Assembly (NCBI GenBank): GCA_029762755.1
Contig: JARVGH010000003.1
Coordinates: 246,349 to 310,348 of the forward strand
DNA length: 64,000 nucleotides
Reading direction: 5' to 3'
Origin: Candidatus Bathyarchaeum tardum
GTDB taxonomy: Archaea; Thermoproteota; Bathyarchaeia; Bathyarchaeales; Bathyarchaeaceae
Both the position numbers and the translations under genes were made by a program. The notes beneath the pieces were generated by a model. It saw only the letters and a program-made list of their open reading frames with translations. It did not search any database and had not been told where the DNA came from. The stretch's first letter is position 1. Each line of letters opens with the position of its first letter. This document shows, one piece after another, positions 16,828 through 24,993 of this stretch.

Positions 16828-19101
16828 CTATTGGTTTTGCTTCAAACCAGCAACTACTGCTTGTCCAAAAGAAGTTCCACCATCCCCAGCAGGAATTTTA
16901 TTGTGAACAAGGAACCTAAACCCAGCATTTTCTACAGTTTTTCGTATTGTTGCTGTTATGTGCTCGTTGTAGGCGACTCCTCCGGAAAAACCAACGTCTT
17001 TCACTTTTAGTTGCTCTGCATGTTTCACTGCCAACTCCCCTAAGCCCCTGCCCAAATATGATTGAGCAGAACACGCCAAATCTGCTAAAGAAACTTTGGC
17101 TTTGTTACTGAAAATTTCATGAACCATAAACGCTGTATCCAGCACGTTATCCTTGATTTTGGGAACCAACTTCAGTACATCTTTACCTTTTGCTGCCACA
17201 GATTCCAGTTTCATTGCAGGTTCCCCTTCGTAACTGCGCTCATAACAGATACCCAACAACGCCGAAACAGCATCCAGCACGCGTCCGCAACTGGTGGTTG
17301 TTGGTGCTGTTCCTTTTTCTAACTGTTTGATTATCAGTTCTGCTTCAACTTTTCCGTGGGGCAAATGATTACTGCTGGAAATTAGCCAATCTGTAATGTC
17401 CATTTTTTTGTTTAATATTCCTGCAGCAATGCGCAACGGATGGTATGTTGCGAGGTCGCCTCCAACTATTGGTTGGGGTTCAAGGTTAGCTAACCGTTTG
17501 GAGCCTTCATTGTTAGAGTACAAGACTTCTCCTCCCCATGCTGAGCCGTCAGAGCCATATCCGTAACCATCACATGTTATTGCAACGACTTCTTGGGTTT
17601 CCCATTCTGCCATCAACGCTGCGGCATGGGCATGATGATGTTGAACCTGAACAACCGGACAATCCAGTTTGGCTGCTAAATCTTGAGCCAATTTAGTTGT
17701 GGTAAATCGCGGATGAAGGTCACAGGCTACTGTTCCGATTTTGCAGTTGGTTAACTTGGTCAAATGAGTTATCGAATCTTTAAGAAAACGCAGGTTCTCT
17801 ATGTTTTCTACATCGCCGATGTGCTGAGAAATAAACGCCCTGTTTTGAGAAAGTATGCATGAAGTAACATTTAGTTCTCCTCCAACTGCCAAGACACAAC
17901 GGTCCGACACAAATTTAACCTGAACCGGTTCGGGAACATATCCCCTTGAGCGCCGAATCAACGATGGATCTTTGCCGTGAAAACGAACAACAGAATCGTC
18001 ACATCTTTTAGCTAATGCTCTGTTGTGCATCAAAAAATACTCAACAGTTTTCCCCAGTTTTTGTATTGCTTGGTTGTTGTCTATAACTATGGGTTCGCTA
18101 GGCGGATTGGCGCTAGTCATTACAAAGGCTGGCTCTTTAACCTGATCAAAGAGCATGGCATGCAATCCCGTGTAAGGAAGCATCACACCCAATGTGTGTA
18201 GTTGGGGCGAAACTAATTCTGAAAGATAATATTTTGGGCTTTTTTTGAGCAAAACAATGGGCTTACGGCACGAAATCAAAAGCTCAGTTTCCCACTGATT
18301 TAATTCCGCAAATGTTCTAACTGTTTCCAAATCTGGAGCCATTACCCCAAAAGGTTTGTTTTTTCGATGCTTGTCTTTTCGTAGCTTTGCTATTGGCTCT
18401 GGGTTTATAGTAGAAGTGGCAACATGAAAACCTCCATTTCCTTTAATGGCAACAACATTGCCTTCTTCTAGCAGCCTTCCTGTTTCCCTGATTGGGTCTC
18501 TCGAATCAATTGGTTCTCCCTTGTTTGTTACAAGGTACACTTTTGGTCCACATTTTAGGCAGGCAACTGTTTGGGCGTGAAATCTGCGGTTTGATGGGTC
18601 ACTGTATTCTTTGGTGCAGGCTTCACACATGGGAAATTGGTTCATGGTTGTGTTTGATCTATCGTAGGGAATGCTGTTGATTATGGTGTATCGTGGTCCG
18701 CAATCTGTGCAGGTTGTAAAAAAATAGTTGAAACGCCTGTTTTTGGGGGCACGCATTTCTTGTAAACATTCGTCACAGATTGAAACGTCTGGTGGAATTA
18801 CAGAGCCTGAAAGCTCTGTTTCTCTTGAGCTTTTGATTATCTTGAATTCTGTAAATTCTTGTTCTTGTTTTTTGTAGTTTACTTGGGTATTGTAGAGTTG
18901 TGCCAAAACAGGATTTTTTGTTTCCAAATCTTTCAGGAACTGCTTGATGTCTGATTGTTTGCCTTCCAAAACGATTTTGACTCCAGCGTCACCCCTGTTT
19001 CGCACAAAGCCTGTTAACTTGTTGTTTAGTGCTGTTCGGTAAATGAATGGGCGAAAACCAACGCCCTGAACTATGCCGCTGACCAGTATTTCGGCACGCA
19101 A
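16828..19101 (-). CDS. hypF: Carbamoyltransferase HypF
   Basis: A 757-residue multidomain enzyme that converts carbamoyl phosphate to a carbamoyl group placed on the HypE C-terminal cysteine. Domains in order: acylphosphatase (GIVQGVGFRPF near residue 10), two zinc fingers (CDECLQEM ... CTDCGPRYT and CEACTKEY ... CLKCGPK, residues ~110-185), a YrdC/Sua5 domain (~200-380), and a Kae1-like domain with VQVQHHHAHAAALMAE and CDGYGYGSDG motifs (~390-750). Length is normal. TTG 19101 is the start. It is on the same strand as hypC, 83 bp upstream of it. Confidence 0.96.
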   Translation of the reverse strand: MRAEILVSGIVQGVGFRPFIYRTALNNKLTGFVRNRGDAGVKIVLEGKQSDIKQFLKDLETKNPVLAQLYNTQVNYKKQEQEFTEFKIIKSSRETELSGSVIPPDVSICDECLQEMRAPKNRRFNYFFTTCTDCGPRYTIINSIPYDRSNTTMNQFPMCEACTKEYSDPSNRRFHAQTVACLKCGPKVYLVTNKGEPIDSRDPIRETGRLLEEGNVVAIKGNGGFHVATSTINPEPIAKLRKDKHRKNKPFGVMAPDLETVRTFAELNQWETELLISCRKPIVLLKKSPKYYLSELVSPQLHTLGVMLPYTGLHAMLFDQVKEPAFVMTSANPPSEPIVIDNNQAIQKLGKTVEYFLMHNRALAKRCDDSVVRFHGKDPSLIRRSRGYVPEPVQVKFVSDRCVLAVGGELNVTSCILSQNRAFISQHIGDVENIENLRFLKDSITHLTKLTNCKIGTVACDLHPRFTTTKLAQDLAAKLDCPVVQVQHHHAHAAALMAEWETQEVVAITCDGYGYGSDGSAWGGEVLYSNNEGSKRLANLEPQPIVGGDLATYHPLRIAAGILNKKMDITDWLISSSNHLPHGKVEAELIIKQLEKGTAPTTTSCGRVLDAVSALLGICYERSYEGEPAMKLESVAAKGKDVLKLVPKIKDNVLDTAFMVHEIFSNKAKVSLADLACSAQSYLGRGLGELAVKHAEQLKVKDVGFSGGVAYNEHITATIRKTVENAGFRFLVHNKIPAGDGGTSFGQAVVAGLKQNQ

Positions 19102-19185
19102 AGGCTAGCAAAACTCCCGTAAACTAGAAAAACAGTTTCGTTTGGGCAACTAATAAAGGGAATCATTTTACCGTAAACTTTTTAT

Positions 19186-19209
19186 CGATATGTTTACTTA
19201 TGCATATCG
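19186..19209. promoter_or_regulatory. 24-bp palindrome CGATAT-N12-ATATCG, possible ModE-type operator
   Basis: The arms CGATAT (19186-19191) and ATATCG (19204-19209) are exact inverted repeats separated by 12 nt, seven bases before the ECF-component ATG and just downstream of a TTTTTAT TATA-like element. The same arm length and spacing occurs at 22225-22248 with CGTTAT/ATAACG. This resembles, from memory, the E. coli ModE operator layout. A regulator gene is not in the window. Confidence 0.45.
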
Positions 19210-19215
19210 GTTTCC

Positions 19216-19773
19216 ATGGAAAACAAAACGCAAGCCCTTCAGGCAAACATCAAAAAAACAAAAACAGTAGACTTGGTCACCATATCCCTTTTGGCAAGTT
19301 TGGGTCTTGCATCAAAAAGCATTCTCAGACCACTGGTTGGCGTGATAACCAGTTCTTTATACATCCCAACTGGGGCTGTGGCTGGAGGACTGTACATGAT
19401 GTGGCCTGTAATCGCGTATGGGCTTGTGCGAAAACGTGGAGCTGCAACCACGATCTCGCTGGTTCAAGCGATAATCAGCCTAGTATCTCCTTTTGGAAAT
19501 TTTGGCATTTTCTCCTTTGTTATCTATCTTGCTCCGGGATTGGCAATCGACGCGTTTCTGTTTTTGACTCGACACAAATCATGTTGCATGGCCTGCTGTT
19601 TTGGAGCTTCTGCCATTGCAAATGTAGTAGGAACAGCATTAGTTGGCGTTTTAGTTCTTGCCTTACCAACGGTTCCATTGATGTTCTCGTTAATTTTGGC
19701 TGCAATAAGCGGAGGTTTGGGTGGATTTATCGCAAACACGGTACTGGTTGAATGCAAAAAAATAGGATTTTGA
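19216..19773 (+). CDS. ECF-type transporter S component-like membrane protein
   Basis: A 185-residue hydrophobic protein with about five to six membrane segments (LVTISLLASLGLASK, SLYIPTGAVAGGLYMMW, ISLVSPFGNFGIFSFVIYLAPG, IANVVGTALVGVLVLAL, LILAAISGGLGGFIANTVL). This pattern fits substrate-binding S components of energy-coupling factor transporters. No EcfA/EcfT gene is adjacent, so it must use shared energising subunits or act alone. Its stop overlaps the GAGG site of the next gene, tying it to the SUOX-fold proteins; a Mo/W or cofactor substrate is inferred from neighbours only. Confidence 0.7.
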   Translation: MENKTQALQANIKKTKTVDLVTISLLASLGLASKSILRPLVGVITSSLYIPTGAVAGGLYMMWPVIAYGLVRKRGAATTISLVQAIISLVSPFGNFGIFSFVIYLAPGLAIDAFLFLTRHKSCCMACCFGASAIANVVGTALVGVLVLALPTVPLMFSLILAAISGGLGGFIANTVLVECKKIGF

Positions 19774-19783
19774 GGAAAAAATC

Positions 19784-20692
19784 ATGAACAATAAAGTAAT
19801 AATTGCTGTAATTGTTATCACAATAATTGGAGTGTCTGCAGGAGCTTACCTGTTATTGCCTTCTGCTTTTGGAAACAGTTTGCTTCCTTCAGGGACTGCC
19901 CCCGACTGGGAAATCACCGTTTCCGGAGAGGGCACAACCACTACAGTTGTGTCTGTTAGTGACATGACTGAAATGCCCCTCACGAACGTGACTCACACCA
20001 TCAAAGGTGAAATTGCAACCTATGTTGGGGTTTTGTTTACTGATTTTTGTGAGCAAAGCGGAGTTAGTTGGTGTGCAGGACCAGTAGAAGTAACTGCTTC
20101 TGATGGTTACGCAAAAACTGTAAACCTGTATCAAGCTTGGAACAGCACCCAATATCCCGAAGAAAAAATGATTCTTGCCTTTGTGAAGGATGGCGAATAC
20201 ATGACCGAAGAAACTGGCGGTCCAGTTCAGTTGATTGCTCCTTCCCTTGCTAGCCAGTATCAAATCAAAAACATTGCCAGTCTTAACGTGGGGCTTTGGG
20301 CAATTCAAGTATCTGGCGGTGTTTCAAACCCAATGAACATAACTGGACTAGACATAACCGGCTTTGAAACCAAAACGGTGCAATTGGCTTTTGCTCCGGG
20401 TGGTGAACCCCAACGAACCTCAAATTGGACTGGAGCCGATTTGTGGGATATTCTTGAAGCGGCTGGGGTTTCTGAGTCCGCGACCACAATCAAAATTACT
20501 GCCATCGATGGCTATGCACGAGAATACACCATGACACAAGCCCAAGTTGACGGAATGCTTGTTGGTTACATGGAAAACGGCGAATACTTGACTGTTAAGG
20601 ACGGTCGACCTTTCCGTTTGTTCATGGAAGATCCCGAACTAAAATGGGGACAATACTGGGTCCGATGGGTTGCCCAAATAGAAGTCTACTAA
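19784..20692 (+). CDS. Exported protein with two SUOX-fold (oxidoreductase molybdopterin-binding-like) domains
   Basis: A 302-residue protein with an N-terminal membrane anchor/signal (VIIAVIVITIIGVSAGAYLLL) followed by two repeats of the molybdopterin oxidoreductase-like domain. Each has the motif order thermostable strand, Y/W-x-GV/AD-L-x-D/W (YVGVLFTDF; WTGADLWDIL), an ASDGY/AIDGY(A) strand and a G-P/R-x-R/Q-L-I/F-x-P/E end segment (GGPVQLIAP; GRPFRLFMED). A classical SUOX cofactor cysteine is not obvious, so it may bind ligands or be an accessory protein. Located outside the membrane. Tightly follows the ECF component. Confidence 0.7.
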   Translation: MNNKVIIAVIVITIIGVSAGAYLLLPSAFGNSLLPSGTAPDWEITVSGEGTTTTVVSVSDMTEMPLTNVTHTIKGEIATYVGVLFTDFCEQSGVSWCAGPVEVTASDGYAKTVNLYQAWNSTQYPEEKMILAFVKDGEYMTEETGGPVQLIAPSLASQYQIKNIASLNVGLWAIQVSGGVSNPMNITGLDITGFETKTVQLAFAPGGEPQRTSNWTGADLWDILEAAGVSESATTIKITAIDGYAREYTMTQAQVDGMLVGYMENGEYLTVKDGRPFRLFMEDPELKWGQYWVRWVAQIEVY

Positions 20693-20708
20693 ACGAGTGA
20701 AATAAACA

Positions 20709-21215
20709 ATGAATAAAGGAACTAGAACTGCTGTAATCTTTTTCGTTTTACTGGTTGCGGTTGCAGTTCCCCTCTACTTTTTCAGCCGACCCGCTGACGT
20801 GCAAGAAGGTGCCCTTCAGGTTCGAGGCAATGTAAACAATCCATTAAATTTAACAATTAGTGAGATTGAAGCTTTGCCTTCTTCTGATATGCAGGCGACG
20901 TTGGATTCTGCTATGCATGTTGAAGATGAAGGCAATTTCACTTACACTGGAGTTACTGTTGCAAGCCTTTTAGAATTGGCTGAAGTTTCTGAAGACGCTT
21001 CTTCCGTTTTGATCCAGTCCATAGACACCTATGCTATCACGTTGTCTGTTGACGAGATCATGAAAAACCCAAAAGTCATGCTAGTTTACCAACAAGACGG
21101 ACAAGCCTTGGTTTCTCATGCTGAGGGTGGAAATGGTCCCTTGCGTCTCATAATTGGCTCAGACGAGTTTGCTCAGCGTTGGGTTACCAGTGTAGTGTTG
21201 CTTGAAATCAGTTAG
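20709..21215 (+). CDS. Exported single SUOX-fold domain protein
   Basis: A 168-residue protein with signal anchor (AVIFFVLLVAVAVPLYFFS) and a single domain like those of the preceding gene: VRGNVNNPLNLTISEIEALP, YTGVTVASLLELA, SIDTYAITLSVDEI and GGNGPLRLIIGSDEFAQRWV. The last segment is the conserved end of the oxidoreductase molybdopterin-binding domain. No catalytic cysteine is seen. Sixteen bases separate it from the upstream paralogue, so the three genes form one operon, probably functioning together at the cell surface. Confidence 0.7.
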   Translation: MNKGTRTAVIFFVLLVAVAVPLYFFSRPADVQEGALQVRGNVNNPLNLTISEIEALPSSDMQATLDSAMHVEDEGNFTYTGVTVASLLELAEVSEDASSVLIQSIDTYAITLSVDEIMKNPKVMLVYQQDGQALVSHAEGGNGPLRLIIGSDEFAQRWVTSVVLLEIS

Positions 21216-21376
21216 GTTTGAGCCTTGAAAGCAATTTAAATACAAAAAACAGCGAACTTGCACACAACAAAGTTAACAACAATTGATTAAGCGTTAATGG
21301 CTTTTTCTTTGTGTTTGTCCATTTTGTGTGGACTAGTTTTTTTGTAGTATGGTTCAGTTTTAGCTGTAATCTAACC

Positions 21377-22153
21377 TTACTTGTTTTCTATCTTGAGCAA
21401 CAAACTGCGAACATCATCTACCCCATTAAGGGACTGTGCCATGCTGGTTACAATGTTTGTGATTATCTCTCTTGGAAAATCTTTGATAGGTATTCTTGTG
21501 CCGTTAACTTCCAAAACCACTGATTTTCCCGTCAACAGCGGGCAATTCTTTGCTTTTGGGTCCTCTGCAACCATGGCTTTTGCCAACTCATAACATGACT
21601 CAAACCCGCATTCTCCACAATGAATCAAATCAGGAAGAATACTGAAGGCTTTTTGTTCAACTATGTCCGCAAGGTTTTTTGCTTCAGTTAGGCTTTTGAC
21701 CAGAGGAATTTGTAAAGCAGCTGCTTTTTTTGTTTCTTGTTCAGATTCAACGATAAGCCCAGAAATTGCTATTGCTAATCCATCAGAATATTCGGTTACT
21801 TCTTGCATGGTTTTTGCTGCGATTATTTTTGGGAAAATTTTTTCGTTCTCAAAGCCTTCCAATAATACGTAATCCATTCCGTGTAGAAATTCTGTAAGAT
21901 CGTTTAGTTTTTGTTTCTTTTTTACGAAAACAACTGTTTCGTTTTGTGGGACTGCTACAATAATTTCTGCCCCTGCTTCGCTGTGTTTCCATGTGTCATG
22001 CACTGGAGACGGCGAATCTATTGTTTGTATTCGAGGCATGTGTTTAATGGTTCCCACTTTGTAGCCTCTGTTTTTTAATTCAGTAATTAGCTGTTGAATG
22101 ATGGTTGTTTTTCCTGAATGTTTTTTTCCAACGACGGCGACAATTTTTGGCAT
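21377..22153 (-). CDS. mobB: MobB-like GTPase fused to an Fe-S cluster domain
   Basis: A 258-residue protein. Residues 1-165 are MobB (molybdopterin-guanine dinucleotide biosynthesis): P-loop GKKHSGKTT near residue 9, GTIKHMP, DTWKHSEAGA and the LLEGFENEK motif. Residues ~175-205 have C-X2-C-X4-C-X16-C (CGECGFESC ... C204), the pattern of the [4Fe-4S] domain of RnfB and corrinoid proteins, followed by a short C-terminal domain. Such a fusion suggests a MobB adapted to cofactor delivery or redox sensing. It is divergent from a second MobB at 22258. Confidence 0.85.
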   Translation of the reverse strand: MPKIVAVVGKKHSGKTTIIQQLITELKNRGYKVGTIKHMPRIQTIDSPSPVHDTWKHSEAGAEIIVAVPQNETVVFVKKKQKLNDLTEFLHGMDYVLLEGFENEKIFPKIIAAKTMQEVTEYSDGLAIAISGLIVESEQETKKAAALQIPLVKSLTEAKNLADIVEQKAFSILPDLIHCGECGFESCYELAKAMVAEDPKAKNCPLLTGKSVVLEVNGTRIPIKDFPREIITNIVTSMAQSLNGVDDVRSLLLKIENK

Positions 22154-22224
22154 CCAAAATCACTTCACTGAAACAATAACATTTTATACTGTATATGCTT
22201 TTATGCAAAAAAATTTATCTTTAG

Positions 22225-22248
22225 CGTTATTCCTAACTAGAAATAACG
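22225..22248. promoter_or_regulatory. 24-bp palindrome CGTTAT-N12-ATAACG, possible ModE-type operator
   Basis: Perfect 6-bp inverted arms at 22225-22230 and 22243-22248 with a 12-nt spacer (7-bp arms if the flanking T/A is counted) lie ten bases before the MobB ATG at 22258 and between two divergent mobB genes. The layout equals that at 19186-19209. The arm sequence agrees with my memory of the E. coli modA ModE site. Confidence 0.5.
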
Positions 22249-22257
22249 GGAAGTTTT

Positions 22258-22806
22258 ATGACGTTCATTGTAGCTGTTATTGGTTCCCATGGTTCAGGAA
22301 AAACCACAACCATCGAATATCTAATTTCTTGTCTTACTACACAAGGCTACGCTGTTGGCACCATTAAACACATCCACCATGAAAACTTCAGCATCGACAC
22401 TCCTGGAACCAATACTTGGCGGCATATGCAGGCTGGCTCAAAAATTACTGTTGCTGTTGCCCCCAAGGAAATCGTTGTACTAAAAAAGACAGAATCTGAA
22501 CTCCGTAGTTTAAACAAAATTCTTGGTTTATTAGCAAACGAAAACTTGGATTACATTTTTGTGGAAGGCTTCCACAAGCTTATTTCTGAACGTAAAGACA
22601 TCCCAAAAATTGTTACCGCAAAAAATTTCGAAGATCTCACCGAAACTTTGGAACGAACTTCTCATGTTTTTGCTGTATCGGGTTTGATTGCTCAAAAATC
22701 CAACACGCTCGAAGGGGTGATTTTTCCTGTTATTCAGTTGCCTGATGATTGTGATAAACTTCTAAGAATGCTCAAAGATTTCTTTAGTAAACAATCCAAA
22801 AGTTAG
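22258..22806 (+). CDS. mobB: MobB-like molybdopterin-guanine dinucleotide biosynthesis protein
   Basis: A 182-residue P-loop GTPase of normal MobB length. Visible are GSHGSGKTTTIEYL near residue 9, GTIKHIHHENFSIDTPGTNTWRH, AGSKITVAV and the FVEGFHK motif near residue 103. It lacks the Fe-S extension of its divergent paralogue. It would act with MobA in attaching GMP to molybdopterin, or in tungstopterin handling; no mobA is in the window. Confidence 0.87.
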   Translation: MTFIVAVIGSHGSGKTTTIEYLISCLTTQGYAVGTIKHIHHENFSIDTPGTNTWRHMQAGSKITVAVAPKEIVVLKKTESELRSLNKILGLLANENLDYIFVEGFHKLISERKDIPKIVTAKNFEDLTETLERTSHVFAVSGLIAQKSNTLEGVIFPVIQLPDDCDKLLRMLKDFFSKQSKS

Positions 22807-22930
22807 TCAAAACGTGTTTTTTATTTTTTAAAGGTTATAGTTTATTAAAGAGAAAACTTTAAGTTGGATGTCAAGAAGTGAAGTATTCTCAATACTTCAG
22901 GAAAAAATATGCTTCTGAGTGTAGAGCAAG

Positions 22931-24139
22931 ATGACGAATGAACCTAGTCGAACCGCTGGAATAGAAATCGCAGATGACTTTTGTAGCCGCTGCGGAGTTT
23001 GTGTTGCAGTTTGTCCTTTTGAAGCAATTTCAAAAGACGAAGAGCAAAACAAGATTATTTTGGATGTAGAAAAATGTCGGGTTTGTGGCTTGTGTGTAAG
23101 CGCTTGTCCAATGTCAGCAATAGACCTTGTCTATTATAATGTTGACTCGATGACCAAAAAAGTGCAAGACGAAATGAAAGAGAAAGATGCAAACACTCTT
23201 GTTTTGTCTTGCAGAGGCAGCAACGCTGTAACCATTGACATTAAAGAGAACTTTAAAGACGAAAACGTGGAAAACTTTGTTTCTCTTCGCCTGCCTTGTG
23301 TTGGGCGTGTTCCGCCAGAATTTTACATGAATAACTTGGCTGCTGGAACCGAAAAAATTCTAGTTCTGCAATGTGAAGAAGACTTTTGCAGATTCAAAAA
23401 AGGCAGCAAAGTAGGACTCAACAGGTTTGAGTTGCTGAAAGAAACTGTAGATGTCTTGGGTTATGACCCAAACAACCTTGTTGTAAAAACTAATTCCCTG
23501 AAAGCAGTTTACGACAGTGACAAATGTGTTGGATGTGGCAAATGTGTTTTCATCTGTCCATATGACGCGATTGTATGGAAAGACGTTAGCACTCCTGAAA
23601 TCAAAACTGACGACTGTATGGGTTGTGGAGCTTGTGCCCTTGTTTGCCCTCATCAAGCCATCGAATTGCGAGGCTATGAATTTGAGCCCGTTTCTGATAT
23701 TATCAAAAACTGTAGCAGCAAAGCTGCTAACGCTAAAGCCAAGGGTAAATCTGCGATTTTGTTGTTTGTTTGCCAATGGTCTGAGTTCTCAGCCTTGGAC
23801 GATGTCCAGAACGGATGCCTTACCGATAACGTTACCATAATCGAGCTTCCATGTGCCAAAGGCTTTGATCCTGTTTTGGTTTTGGAGGCTTTAAGCGCAG
23901 GTTTTGACGGCGTTATGGCAGTTATTTGTCCAGAAGAACTCTGTAAACTTGAAGAAGGAACCTATCTCGGAGAAAGAAACTTCTCTGCTTTGAAGGTAGT
24001 TCTAAAGGAATACAACTTGGACGACCGTTTTGAGTCCTTCAGGGTTAGTCCCAAGTATCCTGGAGACTTTAAGGAAAAACTGGAAGAATTTACCAAAAAA
24101 ATTTCTTCTATTCCTGACTCGGAGGAAAAAAGCGCTTAA
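22931..24139 (+). CDS. Polyferredoxin with two MvhD/FlpD-like domains
   Basis: A 402-residue cytoplasmic electron carrier. Order: two [4Fe-4S] motifs (CSRCGVCVAVCP, CRVCGLCVSACP, residues ~19-60), an MvhD-like domain (VLSCRGS ... LPCVGRVPPEF ... QCEEDFCRFKKG, ~85-165), two more [4Fe-4S] motifs (CVGCGKCVFICP, CMGCGACALVCP, ~198-245) and a second MvhD-like domain (LFVCQWSEFSALDD ... LPCAKGFDPVLVLEAL ... CPEELCKLEEGT, ~275-350). The whole is an internal duplication of a ferredoxin-MvhD unit. It heads an operon with nfnA and nfnB, so it may link them to Hdr or hydrogenase. The family member is not exactly identified. Confidence 0.8.
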   Translation: MTNEPSRTAGIEIADDFCSRCGVCVAVCPFEAISKDEEQNKIILDVEKCRVCGLCVSACPMSAIDLVYYNVDSMTKKVQDEMKEKDANTLVLSCRGSNAVTIDIKENFKDENVENFVSLRLPCVGRVPPEFYMNNLAAGTEKILVLQCEEDFCRFKKGSKVGLNRFELLKETVDVLGYDPNNLVVKTNSLKAVYDSDKCVGCGKCVFICPYDAIVWKDVSTPEIKTDDCMGCGACALVCPHQAIELRGYEFEPVSDIIKNCSSKAANAKAKGKSAILLFVCQWSEFSALDDVQNGCLTDNVTIIELPCAKGFDPVLVLEALSAGFDGVMAVICPEELCKLEEGTYLGERNFSALKVVLKEYNLDDRFESFRVSPKYPGDFKEKLEEFTKKISSIPDSEEKSA

Positions 24140-24156
24140 CTTGGACGTGAGCATGA

Positions 24157-24993
24157 ATGTATAAAATTATAACCAAAGAAGAAGTTGCACCCAATATCCA
24201 CTTGATTGAAATAGCTGCTCCCGATGTGGCACTCAAGTCTCATCCTGGACAGTTTGTCATTATTCGTCTCGACGACAAAGGTGAACGTGTTCCCCTTACC
24301 ATCGCAGGCGTTGACTTGCAAAAAGGTACAGTTTCCACTGCTTTTCATGCAGTAGGCAAAACCACCAAAAAACTAGCAAAACTTAAGGCAGGCGACTCCC
24401 TCTTGGACTTTTCTGGTCCTTTAGGCAATCCTGCCGAAGTTGAAAACTTTGGTAAAGTTTTACTTGTTGGGGGTGGAGTCTGGTGTGCTCCCTTGCATTA
24501 TGTTGCAGTTGCCCTGAAGAAAAACAATAACAAACTTGTTGTTGTTGCAGCAGGACGTACCAAAAACGACATGGTTTATGAAAACCAACTAAAAGCTGTA
24601 GCTGACGAATTCCATGTAGCTACTGATGACGGTTCTAAAGGAAATGAGGGTCTGGACTTTATTAATGACATTTTGAAGGCTCAAAAGTTTGACCATGCCG
24701 TTATTATGGGTCCAGTTTCTACGCTAAAGAAAATAGTAGAAATGACTAAACCCTACAATCTGAAAACAATGGTTACTTTAGCGTCTTTGATGGTTGACGG
24801 AACTGGAATGTGTGGTGCCTGCCGTGTAACTGTCGGCGGTGAAACTAAATTCGCTTGCATGGACGGTCCTGAATTTAATGGTCTTGACGTGGACTTTGAC
24901 GAATTAATCTCAAGGCAACGTGTTTACTTACCTGAGGAAAGGATGGCGTCTATGATTTATGATAAACTTGGAGGAAGTGTGAAGCGTGGATAG
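24157..24993 (+). CDS. nfnA: NADH-dependent ferredoxin:NADP oxidoreductase small subunit (NfnA/SudB-like)
   Basis: A 278-residue ferredoxin reductase-type flavoprotein. An FAD domain with HPGQFVIIR and RVPLTIAG lies at residues ~30-55, an NAD-binding GGGVWCAPLHYVA near residue 108, and a C-terminal [2Fe-2S] site with DGTGMCGACRVTVGG ... FACMDGPEFNG near residue 218. This is the arrangement of NfnA, SudB and PyrK-type subunits. The stop overlaps the GTG start of nfnB, giving the usual Nfn pair that couples NADH, NADPH and ferredoxin by flavin bifurcation. Confidence 0.9.
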   Translation: MYKIITKEEVAPNIHLIEIAAPDVALKSHPGQFVIIRLDDKGERVPLTIAGVDLQKGTVSTAFHAVGKTTKKLAKLKAGDSLLDFSGPLGNPAEVENFGKVLLVGGGVWCAPLHYVAVALKKNNNKLVVVAAGRTKNDMVYENQLKAVADEFHVATDDGSKGNEGLDFINDILKAQKFDHAVIMGPVSTLKKIVEMTKPYNLKTMVTLASLMVDGTGMCGACRVTVGGETKFACMDGPEFNGLDVDFDELISRQRVYLPEERMASMIYDKLGGSVKRG

